A stretch of 33,365 nucleotides of DNA from assembly GCA_964576365.1 (NCBI GenBank), contig CAZNUT010000011.1, forward strand, positions 1 through 33,365, read 5' to 3'. The notes beneath the pieces are model-generated. The model ran no database searches. It was not told where the DNA came from and saw only the letters and a list, made by a program, of their open reading frames with translations. Of the stretch, positions 1 through 8,340 are shown one piece after another (position 1 is the first letter of the stretch; the number at the start of each line of letters is the position of its first letter). Position numbers and translations under genes: made by a program. Source of the DNA: CAZMJG01 sp964576365 (GTDB lineage: Bacteria > Patescibacteriota > Microgenomatia > UBA1406 > GWC2-37-13).

Positions 1-18
1 GCTATCATTACAAGTGAT

Positions 19-219
19 TTAATCATTTTTACCAACCGTCTGGCGAACGGTGTCCGCACAGATAGTAAGGTGATAAGTACAATATAATTTCCTGGTTTCC
101 CGATTCGCTACATACAGGCTCATCGGGACTAACTGTCCGTATTTACTCTCTTGCAAAAAAGACTCAGGATCGTAAACGGACAGTTGAGCAAGTCCAGGCG
201 CGCGCACAGATTTAGACAT
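19..219 (-). CDS. Hypothetical 66-aa protein
   Basis: Open frame of 66 codons with a protein-like, mixed composition (aromatic, charged and hydrophobic residues evenly spread, two Cys). I do not recognise a family. The proposed ATG lies inside a repeat-like stretch (211-250, built from TTTAGACATT / TTTGACTTTAGACAC units), so the true start may be further in or the gene may be a remnant bordered by a repeat. No ribosome-binding site is visible. It points away from trpS. Confidence 0.35.
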   Translation of the reverse strand: MSKSVRAPGLAQLSVYDPESFLQESKYGQLVPMSLYVANRETRKLYCTYHLTICADTVRQTVGKND

Positions 220-309
220 TAGACTTTGGACATTTGACTTTAGACACTAACTTTTAACCTAATTTTAGCGTCATTGCGAGGAGCTCTAAATAAAGCGACG
301 AAGCAATCT
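211..309. repeat. Interspersed intergenic repeats (two kinds)
   Basis: Positions 211-250 hold tandem-like variants of TTTAGACATT / TTTGACTTTAGACAC. Positions 269-309 read CGTCATTGCGAGGAGC, ten other bases, then GCGACGAAGCAATCT, an imperfect inverted structure (ATTGC ... GCAAT). From general knowledge, GTCATTGCGAGGAGC...GAAGCAATCT elements recur between genes in many CPR and some other genomes. Degenerate relatives occur at 6070-6160, 16670-16770 and 25101-25148 in this window. Confidence 0.6.
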
Positions 310-383
310 GTTCACTCATCAATCTACCTGCCGGTCAATGGGATGATAATCGGCATCTTTAGTGACATAAACATATTTAAAAA

Positions 384-1373
384 ATGAAACGCATACTTTC
401 CATGATCAATCCAAGCTCTGCAAAGGGCTTGCATATTGGCAACTACTTCGGCATGGCCAAGCCAGCTATCGAGATGCAAACAGAAGGTGAATGTTTTTAT
501 GCAATCGCCAATATCCACTCTCTGAACACTGTGTTTGAACCCAAAGAACTAAATAACAATACAATGAATATTTACGCCGAGATGCTGGCGCTTGGCATAG
601 ATACCCAAAAAACGGTTTTTTTTGTCGAAAGCGATATTCCGGGTATTTCTTACCTCCAAACCATACTAAATAATGTAGTCACTGTCGCCGAACTCAAACG
701 TATGCATGCATACAAAGATAAAATGGCTCAGGATGCAGACCATGATACGATCAGTATGGGACTTTTTTCATATCCAGTACTCATGTCTGCAGATATTCTC
801 CTTTTTGAAACAGATACCGTACCCGTCGGAGAAGATCAAGCTCAGCATGTGGAGATCTGCCGCGAAATCGCACGCTCATTTAACAACCGTTATGGAAATA
901 TACTTAAAATTCCCGAATTATCCATAAAAAAAGAGACAGCCCGCGTCATCGGGATTGACGGTGAGCGCAAAATGAGCAAATCATTGGGCAATGATATTCC
1001 TGTATTTGCTGCTGAAGAGATAGTAAAAAAACAGATCATGGCAATAAAAACCGATCCTGCACGTATCCATCCGACAGATCCGGGTGACCCTTCAAAAAAC
1101 GTGACTTTTTCATATCTTGAACTTCTTGGATATGATCAGAATAAAATTCATGAAATGAAGGAGCGGTATAAAGCTGGTAACATCGGCGATGTGGAGATCA
1201 AAAAACTTCTTTTTGAACAGTTCATGTTATATTTTGAACCGTATCGCAAAAAGAAGGCAGAACTTTTGAAAAATCCAAATGAGATTTCCAAAAAAAGAAA
1301 AGATGGAGCTCTGCGAGCAAACGAAGTAGCAGAAAAAAATATAAAAAAAATATTACAATCCATAGGTATATAA
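384..1373 (+). CDS. trpS: Tryptophan--tRNA ligase (TrpRS)
   Basis: Class I aminoacyl-tRNA synthetase that charges tRNA-Trp in the cytoplasm. The 329-residue length is normal for bacterial TrpRS. The nucleotide-binding signature appears as GLHIGNYFG (residues 15-23, the HIGH-type motif) and the second signature as KMSKS (196-200, in GERKMSKSLGND). The stretch VGEDQAQHVEICREIARSFN is the typical family core. The N-terminus MKRILSMINPS resembles the usual MKRILSGIQPT start, which supports this ATG. No Shine-Dalgarno sequence precedes it; upstream is AT-rich with repeats. It is followed by a small broken gene and a strong terminator, so it is probably transcribed apart from thrS. Confidence 0.97.
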   Translation: MKRILSMINPSSAKGLHIGNYFGMAKPAIEMQTEGECFYAIANIHSLNTVFEPKELNNNTMNIYAEMLALGIDTQKTVFFVESDIPGISYLQTILNNVVTVAELKRMHAYKDKMAQDADHDTISMGLFSYPVLMSADILLFETDTVPVGEDQAQHVEICREIARSFNNRYGNILKIPELSIKKETARVIGIDGERKMSKSLGNDIPVFAAEEIVKKQIMAIKTDPARIHPTDPGDPSKNVTFSYLELLGYDQNKIHEMKERYKAGNIGDVEIKKLLFEQFMLYFEPYRKKKAELLKNPNEISKKRKDGALRANEVAEKNIKKILQSIGI

Positions 1374-1405
1374 TTAATATATATACGTTATATTATTAAA
1401 ATAAC

Positions 1406-1627
1406 ATGTCTGCAAAAAGAATAAAAGAAATACCATTTGGAGCATAGGAAACATATACAGTTGCCCCGAGCGCTGAAGATGTGGCACTGGAAAATTTGGA
1501 ACCTTCCACCACTCCTGAATTTCTAAATCAGATTGAACTTGTCTTACGGCTTACACGACAAATAAATGAAACAGATGAAAGAATAGCATTTCTAGAACAA
1601 AACGGAATTACTACTACCCTTCCTTAG
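1406..1627 (+). pseudogene. Small gene with in-frame TAG at codon 14
   Basis: ATG at 1406 gives MSAKRIKEIPFGA, then TAG (1445-1447), then the same frame stays open for 59 more codons to TAG (1625-1627). The second part is protein-like: an acidic stretch, then an amphipathic helical or coiled-coil segment (IELVLRLTRQINETDERIAF). A normal terminator follows 24 nt later, so this was a real transcription unit. Either the gene is decaying, or translation starts at an internal codon such as GTG or TTG after the TAG, or the base call is wrong. No family recognised. Confidence 0.5.
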
Positions 1628-1651
1628 AATGTGGGGTGGTAGTAATATACA

Positions 1652-1676
1652 CCCCGCAAAAGCGGGGATTTTTTTT
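1652..1676 (+). terminator. Rho-independent terminator
   Basis: Perfect 6-bp GC stem CCCCGC / GCGGGG with an AAAA loop (1652-1667), one A, then eight T (1669-1676). It ends the trpS / small-gene unit. Confidence 0.9.
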
Positions 1677-1901
1677 ATATAATGCAAATAGGTTTAAATT
1701 ATTTAGTACATCAGAAGCTTAGAGCGACAGATGGGCAAGTTGATACGACTCACTGAGATAGAGAAATAGTCAATTGAGCTTTTGAACATCAGGTATCTCT
1801 TGTATTGAATTAGCCATGAGATATTGAATATTGGAAATTGTGAGTTGGAAATTATGTTTATTCATGAGACATTCGTAACTCGTCATTAGTAATTTGTAAT
1901 T
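1677..1901. other. Intergenic stretch before thrS, degenerate AT repeats
   Basis: No gene or RNA seen. Positions 1815-1905 consist of near-repeats such as GGAAATTGTGAG / TTGGAAATTATG and TTAGTAATTTGTAATTTATA. Similar AT-rich units recur just before pilT (25279-25320), pointing to an interspersed or slippage-derived sequence family. Confidence 0.5.
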
Positions 1902-1907
1902 TATAAT
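1902..1907 (+). promoter_or_regulatory. -10 box, predicted leaderless thrS promoter
   Basis: A perfect TATAAT ends five bases before the thrS ATG (1913). Transcription starting about 7 nt downstream of a -10 would begin at or next to the start codon. No convincing -35 is visible, and the box lies in AT-rich repeat sequence, so chance cannot be ruled out. Confidence 0.5.
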
Positions 1908-1912
1908 ACCTT

Positions 1913-3658
1913 ATGCACAATCAGGAATACCTCAACCATCTTCGTCATTCGGCAGCACATCTGCTTGCGGCTGCTGTCATGGAGCTCTGGCCTGATACCA
2001 GGCGCACCATCGGCCCTGCAATCGAGGATGGATTTTATTATGACTTTGATTTCGCTCACCCCATATCCGAAGCTGATTTCCCCAAAATCGAACAAAAGAT
2101 GCGTGAGCTTGTCAAGACATGGAAATCCTTTGATCGCCACGAACTCAGTGCAGATGAAGCCAAAAAAGAATACCCGGACAATCCCTACAAACATGAACTC
2201 ATTGATGAATTTTCTGAATCTGGAAAAAAGAAAGTAAGTTTTTATCAGTCAGGAGATTATCGGGATCTTTGCAAAGGTGGACACATAGATACTCCTAAAG
2301 ATGAGCTGAAATTTTTTAAACTCCTTTCCATTGCAGGGGCATACTGGCGTGGAAATGAAAAAAATCCCATGCTAACGCGTATCTACGGCACTGCTTTCCC
2401 GTCTCAAAAAGAACTTGATGAATACCTTAAAATGAAAGAAGAGGCAAAATTGCGCGATCATCGCAAGCTGGGACAGGAGCTTGAACTATTTTTTATCGAC
2501 GATACTGTGGGAAAGGGTCTTATCATGTGGCTCCCAAATGGCACTATTATTCGTGAACAGATTGAAAAACTTGCTATTGAAAAAGAAAAAGAATACGGAT
2601 ATGTGCGCGTATCCACTCCTCATATCGCAAAAGAAGCTTTATTTTTACAGTCTGGACATTTGCCATATTATAAAGATTCGATGTATCCTGGTATGGAGAT
2701 GGATGATGCAACATACTATCTCAAGGCTATGAATTGCCCGCATCACCATATCATCTACAAGCATAGACCCCGAAGTTATCGTGAACTTCCCCTGCGCCTA
2801 GCCGAATATGGTACGGTATACCGCAATGAGCTTTCCGGCACACTTGCAGGCCTTCTACGTGTCCGAGGCATGACGATGAATGACGCACACATCTATCTTC
2901 GCAAAGACCAGGTGAAAGAAGAATTCAAACAAGTTATCAAACTGACACAGGAATATTTTGAGCTGTTTGGCCTCAAGGACTACTGGTTCAGACTTTCACT
3001 CTGGGACCCAAAAAATAAAGAAAAATATATCGATGAACCGCAAAACTGGGAAGACACCCAACAAATATTAAGAGAAGTATTACAGGATATGCAGGTGCCA
3101 TTCAAAGAAGCTGCAGATGAAGCTGCTTTTTATGGCCCGAAAGTTGATGTACAGTTTAAATCAATCATAGGCAGAGAAGAAACCATGTCTACCATTCAGC
3201 TCGATTTTGCCGCAAAAAAACGTTTTGACCTTTCCTATATTGATCGCAACGGGGAGGAAAATCGTGAAGTGTTTGTCATACACCGCGCACCACTTTCAGT
3301 TCATGAGCGCTTTTTGGCCTTCCTACTTGAACATTTTGCCGGAGCGTTCCCGTTCTGGCTTTCACCAGTTCAGGTCAAGATCATACCTATTGCAGAAAGA
3401 CACAATGAATATGCTCTGGACGTCCAAAAAAAACTAGAATCATTTGGTATACGAGTTCAGATTGATACCGCATCTGAGTCTATGCAGAAAAAAATCCGAA
3501 GTGGCCAACTTCAAAAAGTATTCTATATGGCTATCATCGGTGATCGAGAACAACAAAAAGGAGAAGTAAGTCTGAGGAGAAGAGATGGTAATTCTGAAAC
3601 ATTGAGTCTTGAAGATCTAGAACATAGGTTGAAAAAAATGCAGGAAAGCAGATCGTGA
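1913..3658 (+). CDS. thrS: Threonine--tRNA ligase (ThrRS), TGS-less
   Basis: Class II synthetase that charges and proofreads tRNA-Thr. At 581 residues it is about 60 shorter than E. coli ThrRS: it starts directly in the N2 editing domain, so the N-terminal TGS domain is absent. Editing-site residues are intact: HSAAH (H12, H16) and CKGGH (C120, H124). The catalytic core has AMNCPHH (zinc-ligand Cys275) and the motif 2 region YRNELSGTLAGLLRVRG followed by MTMNDAHIY; a C-terminal anticodon-binding domain follows (VKIIPIAERHNEYA...). The ATG gives a sensible editing-domain start. The stop is TGA, so TGA is a stop codon here. Confidence 0.97.
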   Translation: MHNQEYLNHLRHSAAHLLAAAVMELWPDTRRTIGPAIEDGFYYDFDFAHPISEADFPKIEQKMRELVKTWKSFDRHELSADEAKKEYPDNPYKHELIDEFSESGKKKVSFYQSGDYRDLCKGGHIDTPKDELKFFKLLSIAGAYWRGNEKNPMLTRIYGTAFPSQKELDEYLKMKEEAKLRDHRKLGQELELFFIDDTVGKGLIMWLPNGTIIREQIEKLAIEKEKEYGYVRVSTPHIAKEALFLQSGHLPYYKDSMYPGMEMDDATYYLKAMNCPHHHIIYKHRPRSYRELPLRLAEYGTVYRNELSGTLAGLLRVRGMTMNDAHIYLRKDQVKEEFKQVIKLTQEYFELFGLKDYWFRLSLWDPKNKEKYIDEPQNWEDTQQILREVLQDMQVPFKEAADEAAFYGPKVDVQFKSIIGREETMSTIQLDFAAKKRFDLSYIDRNGEENREVFVIHRAPLSVHERFLAFLLEHFAGAFPFWLSPVQVKIIPIAERHNEYALDVQKKLESFGIRVQIDTASESMQKKIRSGQLQKVFYMAIIGDREQQKGEVSLRRRDGNSETLSLEDLEHRLKKMQESRS

Positions 3659-3674
3659 CATGCTGGTAGTGCTC

Positions 3675-3703
3675 TTGCAATTCGCTTGCACTCTCGATAT
3701 AAT
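3675..3703 (+). promoter_or_regulatory. Sigma-70-type promoter of the infC operon
   Basis: TTGCAA (3675-3680), 17-bp spacer, perfect TATAAT (3698-3703). Predicted start near 3710 gives a leader of about 43 nt before infC. It drives infC-rpmI-rplT and probably pheS. Confidence 0.8.
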
Positions 3704-3752
3704 GGACCCTGTATAAGATATTGTATATCTATCAATTTTTTATTGGAAGCTT

Positions 3753-4292
3753 TTGAAGAGATCATTTGGATACCACAAACGGCCTGAAACGCATTTTTAT
3801 TTTGTCAACTATCGTATAACGGCAAATCAAATGCGCGTTCTTGACGCTCAAGGAGAGCAAATTGGTATTTTATCAAAAGCAGAAGCTCTGGCAAAAGCAC
3901 AAGAGCTTGGGCTTGATCTTGTTCTCATCGCAGACAAGGCAAACCCACCAGTCGCAAAAATAATAGATTTTAAAAAATTTTTATACGCTCAGGAAAAAAA
4001 GCTCAAAGAAGCTAAAAAAGGAGCTAAAAAAAGCGGAGTAAAAGATATTCAACTTTCTCTTTTTATCGGGCAGGCAGACCTGGAGAGACTTGTGATCAAA
4101 GGTCAGGAGTTCGTAAATGAAGGGAATCAGTTGAGGCTTAATCTCACGCTCAAAGGCAGAGAAATCATAAAAAGAGATATGGCTATGCAGCTCATGCAAA
4201 AGTATATTTCTCTTTTGACTGAAATTAATATTTCAAAAGAGCCAAGGCTTGAGGGAAGAGTCATGAGGGCAGTAATTTCTAAAAAGAAATAA
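3753..4292 (+). CDS. infC: Translation initiation factor IF-3
   Basis: IF-3 binds the 30S subunit, prevents premature 50S joining and checks start-codon pairing. Family hallmarks: N-domain VNYRITANQMRVLDAQGEQ, the signature DLVLIADKANPPVAKIIDF, then a Lys-rich linker and the C-domain ending LEGRVMRAVIS. Up to 179 residues, the usual size. The first usable start is TTG (3753), with a GGAAG sequence close upstream (3745-3749); no ATG precedes the conserved N-domain. Rare infC start codons are known in other bacteria (AUU in E. coli) and serve autoregulation by IF-3, so TTG may be functional here. The next gene starts 3 nt after the stop. Confidence 0.95.
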   Translation: MKRSFGYHKRPETHFYFVNYRITANQMRVLDAQGEQIGILSKAEALAKAQELGLDLVLIADKANPPVAKIIDFKKFLYAQEKKLKEAKKGAKKSGVKDIQLSLFIGQADLERLVIKGQEFVNEGNQLRLNLTLKGREIIKRDMAMQLMQKYISLLTEINISKEPRLEGRVMRAVISKKK

Positions 4293-4295
4293 CTT

Positions 4296-4493
4296 ATGAA
4301 TAAACATCGTACTCACAAATCCGCAGCACGTAGATTCAAGATCACCGCAGGTGGAAAAGTACTTCACCGATCACACAAACTGAGACATTTGCGCTCTGCC
4401 AAATCAAAACGTCAGATCAGAAGTCTCAAGCAGATGAAAGAAATTGAAGGAGTTTTCGCAACAAAAATCAAAAAAATGTTAGGGCAAGCCTAA
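4296..4493 (+). CDS. rpmI: Ribosomal protein bL35
   Basis: Small, very basic 50S protein of 65 residues, the family length. The start MNKHRTHKSAARRFKITAGG and the motif HLRSAKSKRQIRSL are typical of bL35. Second gene of the conserved infC-rpmI-rplT operon. The junction with infC is TAACTTATG: the stop codon, CTT, then the start, with no Shine-Dalgarno sequence. The same nine bases join rnc and rpsP. Confidence 0.97.
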   Translation: MNKHRTHKSAARRFKITAGGKVLHRSHKLRHLRSAKSKRQIRSLKQMKEIEGVFATKIKKMLGQA

Positions 4494-4568
4494 TTAAATA
4501 TAACATTTGTTGAGCTTAAAAAGATAAAGCATCAATCGCTATAGACTTTAAAACTTTTAAATAAATTT

Positions 4569-4916
4569 ATGGTTCGCGTCAAAGGAGGAGTAAATACAAG
4601 AAGAAAACATAAACGTATTTTAGCATTAGCAAAAGGCTATTGGATGACTCGCAATAGACAGATTCGAAAAGCATACGAAGCTGTCTTACATGCGGGACAA
4701 TATGCATTTGCAGGACGTAAACTACGAAAACGCAATATGCGCGAACTTTGGATCACCCGTATAAATGCTGCTTTGCACGAACGAGGAACAAAATATAGTG
4801 CATTTTTTAATGCTTTGAAAAAAGGCGGCATACAACTTGATCGAAAGGTATTAAGCGCTCTTGCTGTAGAGTACCCACAGGCGTTTGATGCAGTCGTACA
4901 ACACGTCAAAAAATAA
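4569..4916 (+). CDS. rplT: Ribosomal protein bL20
   Basis: RNA-binding 50S assembly protein, 115 residues, family length. Recognised by VRVKGGVNTRRKHKRILALAKGY at the N-terminus, GRKLRKRNMRELWITRINAA in the middle and LSALAVEYPQAFDAVV at the end. In many bacteria L20 represses its own operon by binding the leader mRNA; the 75-nt gap between rpmI and rplT is AT-rich and I see no obvious L20-binding pseudoknot. pheS follows 16 nt downstream, an arrangement also common elsewhere. Confidence 0.97.
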   Translation: MVRVKGGVNTRRKHKRILALAKGYWMTRNRQIRKAYEAVLHAGQYAFAGRKLRKRNMRELWITRINAALHERGTKYSAFFNALKKGGIQLDRKVLSALAVEYPQAFDAVVQHVKK

Positions 4917-4932
4917 CAGCAGCTTGGTATAT

Positions 4933-5976
4933 ATGCAACAACTTCAGCAAGCACGTCTGCAAGTAGAGCAGATCTGCTCCTCTCTTGATTCGCCGGAAAC
5001 TATCAAAAAAGCAGAACAGATTTTATTGGGCAAACATGGTTTGGTGACTTCACTTTTAACTTCTTTAAAGCAAATGTCGAGTGATGATAAAAAAGTATAC
5101 GGAAATGAAATAAACAAGCTAAAAAAAGAGATTGAAAATCAACTCGCTGTCGCAAAAAAGAATATCGCATCAACAACTTCTGAAAAAAAACAAGATTTAT
5201 CCTTACCTGGTCTCCCGTATCCCAATGGCAGTCTACACCTTGTCACGTACGCAATCGAAGAAATCAGCCGCATTTTTGAAAAAATCGGCTTTATTCGTAT
5301 GTCATATCCTGAAGTCGAATGGGAATATTTTTCCTTTGAGTCCCTCAATATGCCCCCGAACCATCCTGCACGAGATGACTTTGAAACATTTTTTCTTGAT
5401 ACTCCAGCTCATGCCTCACTGGGAAAAATGGTTTTAACACCCCATACATCATCCGGTCAAAATAGAGAAATGAAAAGATTGGGAAAGCCGCCAATTCGAA
5501 TGATAAATATCGCCAAAACATATCGTCCAAACTGGGATGTATCTCATACACCCATGTTTCATCAATTTGAAGGGCTTTGTATCGACAAACAAATACACAT
5601 CACTCATCTGAAAGGAACTATTGATTATTTTGCCAAACAATTTTTTGGACCAGACAGATCTATCCGTCTTCGTCCGTTTCATTTCCAATTCACCGAACCT
5701 TCTTTTGAGGTTGATATCAGTTGCGGCATCTGCCACGGCACAGGAAAAATGGCTGACGGTCCATGTAAGCTGTGCAAATCAGGCTGGCTTGAACTCGGAG
5801 GATCAGGAATGGTTCACCCCAATGTGTTAAAAGCCGGGGGAATAGATCCAGATGAATATAGCGGGTGGGCTTTTGGCTTTGGTGTCGAACGAGTATTTAT
5901 GATGAAAGAAGGTTTAAAACTCGCAGATATACGCACTCTGTACGAAGGCGATGTGCGATTTCTTGAGCAGTTCTGA
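4933..5976 (+). CDS. pheS: Phenylalanine--tRNA ligase alpha subunit
   Basis: Catalytic subunit of the alpha2beta2 PheRS. About 347 residues from the ATG at 4933 (MQQLQQARLQVEQICSS); the frame is open upstream to an ATG at 4885 inside rplT, but 4933 fits the usual N-terminal coiled-coil arm. Class II motif 2 region is MINIAKTYRPNWDVSHTPMF; motif 3 is AFGFGVERVFM. Four cysteines form CGIC (264, 267) and CKLC (278, 281), a likely zinc-binding insert found in many bacterial PheS, just before the GSGMVHPNVL active-site strand. Co-transcribed with rplT. Unlike the usual pheST pair, pheT is 354 nt away. Confidence 0.96.
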   Translation: MQQLQQARLQVEQICSSLDSPETIKKAEQILLGKHGLVTSLLTSLKQMSSDDKKVYGNEINKLKKEIENQLAVAKKNIASTTSEKKQDLSLPGLPYPNGSLHLVTYAIEEISRIFEKIGFIRMSYPEVEWEYFSFESLNMPPNHPARDDFETFFLDTPAHASLGKMVLTPHTSSGQNREMKRLGKPPIRMINIAKTYRPNWDVSHTPMFHQFEGLCIDKQIHITHLKGTIDYFAKQFFGPDRSIRLRPFHFQFTEPSFEVDISCGICHGTGKMADGPCKLCKSGWLELGGSGMVHPNVLKAGGIDPDEYSGWAFGFGVERVFMMKEGLKLADIRTLYEGDVRFLEQF

Positions 5977-6330
5977 CAAACGCATCGATTTTGATGATTT
6001 TTTTCTCAAATCAGGATTCTATTCATACACAACCATTAACAATATAAGTTACACATTGAAAATAAATAAAGCTTGTCATACAGAGCCTGACGCAGTATGG
6101 CAAACACGATAATATCATGGTTCGTTCAAGCATGTCCTGAATGAGAACGAAGTCTCACCAAGGCGCGTATGTATAAAAACATCTGTACGTCCCGAACATA
6201 ATTCTTAATTATTAAAACAGAAACCTATCACCTTTTCTCTATTACCTAAACCTAATAAACTATAAACTAATCGGCTCATAAGCTGCAATAAGAGCCTGAA
6301 GAACTTGATACACTAATCAATATTAATTGT
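5977..6330. other. Non-coding gap between pheS and pheT
   Basis: No credible gene. It holds a weak terminator-like hairpin at 5983-6004, a degenerate interspersed repeat at about 6070-6160 (GTTCAAGCATGTCCTGA and GAACGAAGTCTC, like the CPR motif with GTCCTGAGCGAAGTC), and at 6240-6275 AT-rich units of the type CTAAACCTAATAAACTATAA. Confidence 0.5.
5983..6004 (+). terminator. Weak terminator candidate after pheS
   Basis: CATC / GATG stem (5983-5986, 5993-5996) with a six-base loop, followed by A and seven T (5998-6004). The stem is short and AT-rich, so termination would be partial at best. Confidence 0.3.
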
Positions 6331-8340
6331 ATGAACATAAAAATAACATATAACTGGCTTCGAGATCATCTGGATACAGATGCAACAGTTGAGGAAATTC
6401 AGAAATACCTTTCGTTGTGCGGCCCTTCGGTAGAGCGTGTTGAAAGGCTGGAAGACGACCAGGTACTTGATATCGAGATCACCTCAAACAGAGTAGATAG
6501 CGCGTCTGTGATGGGAGTAGCACGGGAAGCACAAGCTATTTTGCCACAATTTGGCAAAAAGGCAGTATTTACTCCTTTTGCACCTAAGCCAATTCAAAAG
6601 CCAAAAACTTCTTTACCTCTAACAATTCAAGATCCGGATACTCTCTGTCGTCGAGTATTGGGTGTAGTACTTGAGGTAAAAAAAGACACTCCAACTCCCG
6701 CGCACATCAAAAAACGACTTGAAATATGCGGCATCCGCTCACTTGGCATTCTCATAGATATCACAAACTTTGTCATGCTCGAAACTGGCCACCCAACTCA
6801 TGTATTTGATTATGATCGCATCAAAACCCATACCCTCATTTTAAGAAAAGCTAAAAAAAGAGAAAAAACAACTACACTTGATGAAAAAACTCATGAACTT
6901 AATGAACATGATATTGTGATCGAGGATGGTAAAGGGGAGATCATCGACCTGCCTGGTATCATGGGCACAGCAAACAGTGTCGTAACCCCAGAAACCACCC
7001 GGATTCTTTTTTTCATTGAAAACAATGATCCATCTGCTATCCGTAAAACATCTATGCGTCTTGGCATACGTACCGATGCTGCGACCATCAATGATAAAGG
7101 ACCCGATCCCGAACTCGCGCTTCTAGCATTTCAAAGAGGTATAGAGTTGTATCAACAACATGCCCAGGGCACTATCGCAAGTGATATTGTCGATTTATAC
7201 CCTCATCCCCGGAAAGAAACCGAGATTCACACCTATTTGACTGACATTCAGCGCGTGATGGGTATTGCGATAAACGAAAAAAAAGTAATTGATATTCTTA
7301 CCCGCCTTCAATTTGGTGTAAAACAAATAGATGAAGAAGAAATGGCCTATCCCGACTGTGTTAAATTTATTATCCGTGTTCCTACCTGGCGCATCGATGA
7401 TGTACGCATGAAAGAAGATATCGCCGAAGAAGTGGCACGTGTATACGGTTATAGCAACCTACCCAGCGAAATCTCACCAATGGTGTATATTCAGCAACCA
7501 GTCGAGATTGAACGGCTTTTTTCGCTTCAGCATACGGTGAAACACCATCTCAAATCGATCGGCTTACATGAAATTCTGAATTATTCTTTGGTGAGTGAAA
7601 AATTACTTCGAGATACTGGCGCAGACCCTTCGCAGTACTTGAAACTGAAAAACACGATATCAACCGAGATAGAATATTTACGCCAGTCTCTCATCCCGTC
7701 ATTGATCCAATCTGTCAAAAAAAATCAAGGAAAGCGCGATATCTTGCGTTTTTTTGAAATAGCAAAAGTCTACCACCCTATGCCTGGCGAACTCCCTGAA
7801 GAGAAGTACCACATCGCTATTATAGTAAACACAAGTATCGCCGATCTTAAAGGAATCATCGAATCATTATTTCGTTCCTTGCATCTTCCTGATATACAAT
7901 TCAGTGATTCAAAAAATAACCTCTTTTCTCATTCCGCGCAATCCTCGATGATAAGTATTGAAAACGGCACATACGCCGGAATCTTGGGATCAGTTCATCA
8001 AGAAATACAAACATCACTTGGAATAAAACAACCCATATTCTCTGCCGAACTGGATTTCCAATGGTTACTGAACAATGCCCGGACCGTAAAACCCTACAAA
8101 GAACCTGAACAATATGCAGTGATTAAACTCGACGCTACTTTCAAACCAGGATCTCATACATTTCAACAACTTGTGCAGATCGCAAAAAAAACTGCGTCAC
8201 TGGTACATGAAGTGGAGTATTTATCTACCTATGAAGACAATATCACACTTCGCTTTTATTTCACCTCCCGGAATGAAAATATCACCGAAGAAATAGCAAA
8301 AAAACAGTTACTACAGATTTTGGAAGCATATACGAAATGA
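6331..8340 (+). CDS. pheT: Phenylalanine--tRNA ligase beta subunit, short form
   Basis: Beta chain of PheRS, needed for tRNA binding and editing. At 669 residues it is about 125 shorter than the E. coli protein (795). The N-terminal part passes from NWLRDHL straight to VLDIEITSNRVDSASVMGVAREA, so the EMAP/OB-fold tRNA-binding domain is missing. The B3/B4 editing region (DITNFVMLETGHPTHVFD) and the B5 and catalytic-like parts follow, and a C-terminal anticodon-binding FDX-ACB-type domain ends the protein (about 595-669). The motif usually RTEASxRFEKG reads RTDAATINDKG. The stop overlaps the next start by 4 nt (ATGA), so the two genes are coupled. Confidence 0.95.
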   Translation: MNIKITYNWLRDHLDTDATVEEIQKYLSLCGPSVERVERLEDDQVLDIEITSNRVDSASVMGVAREAQAILPQFGKKAVFTPFAPKPIQKPKTSLPLTIQDPDTLCRRVLGVVLEVKKDTPTPAHIKKRLEICGIRSLGILIDITNFVMLETGHPTHVFDYDRIKTHTLILRKAKKREKTTTLDEKTHELNEHDIVIEDGKGEIIDLPGIMGTANSVVTPETTRILFFIENNDPSAIRKTSMRLGIRTDAATINDKGPDPELALLAFQRGIELYQQHAQGTIASDIVDLYPHPRKETEIHTYLTDIQRVMGIAINEKKVIDILTRLQFGVKQIDEEEMAYPDCVKFIIRVPTWRIDDVRMKEDIAEEVARVYGYSNLPSEISPMVYIQQPVEIERLFSLQHTVKHHLKSIGLHEILNYSLVSEKLLRDTGADPSQYLKLKNTISTEIEYLRQSLIPSLIQSVKKNQGKRDILRFFEIAKVYHPMPGELPEEKYHIAIIVNTSIADLKGIIESLFRSLHLPDIQFSDSKNNLFSHSAQSSMISIENGTYAGILGSVHQEIQTSLGIKQPIFSAELDFQWLLNNARTVKPYKEPEQYAVIKLDATFKPGSHTFQQLVQIAKKTASLVHEVEYLSTYEDNITLRFYFTSRNENITEEIAKKQLLQILEAYTK

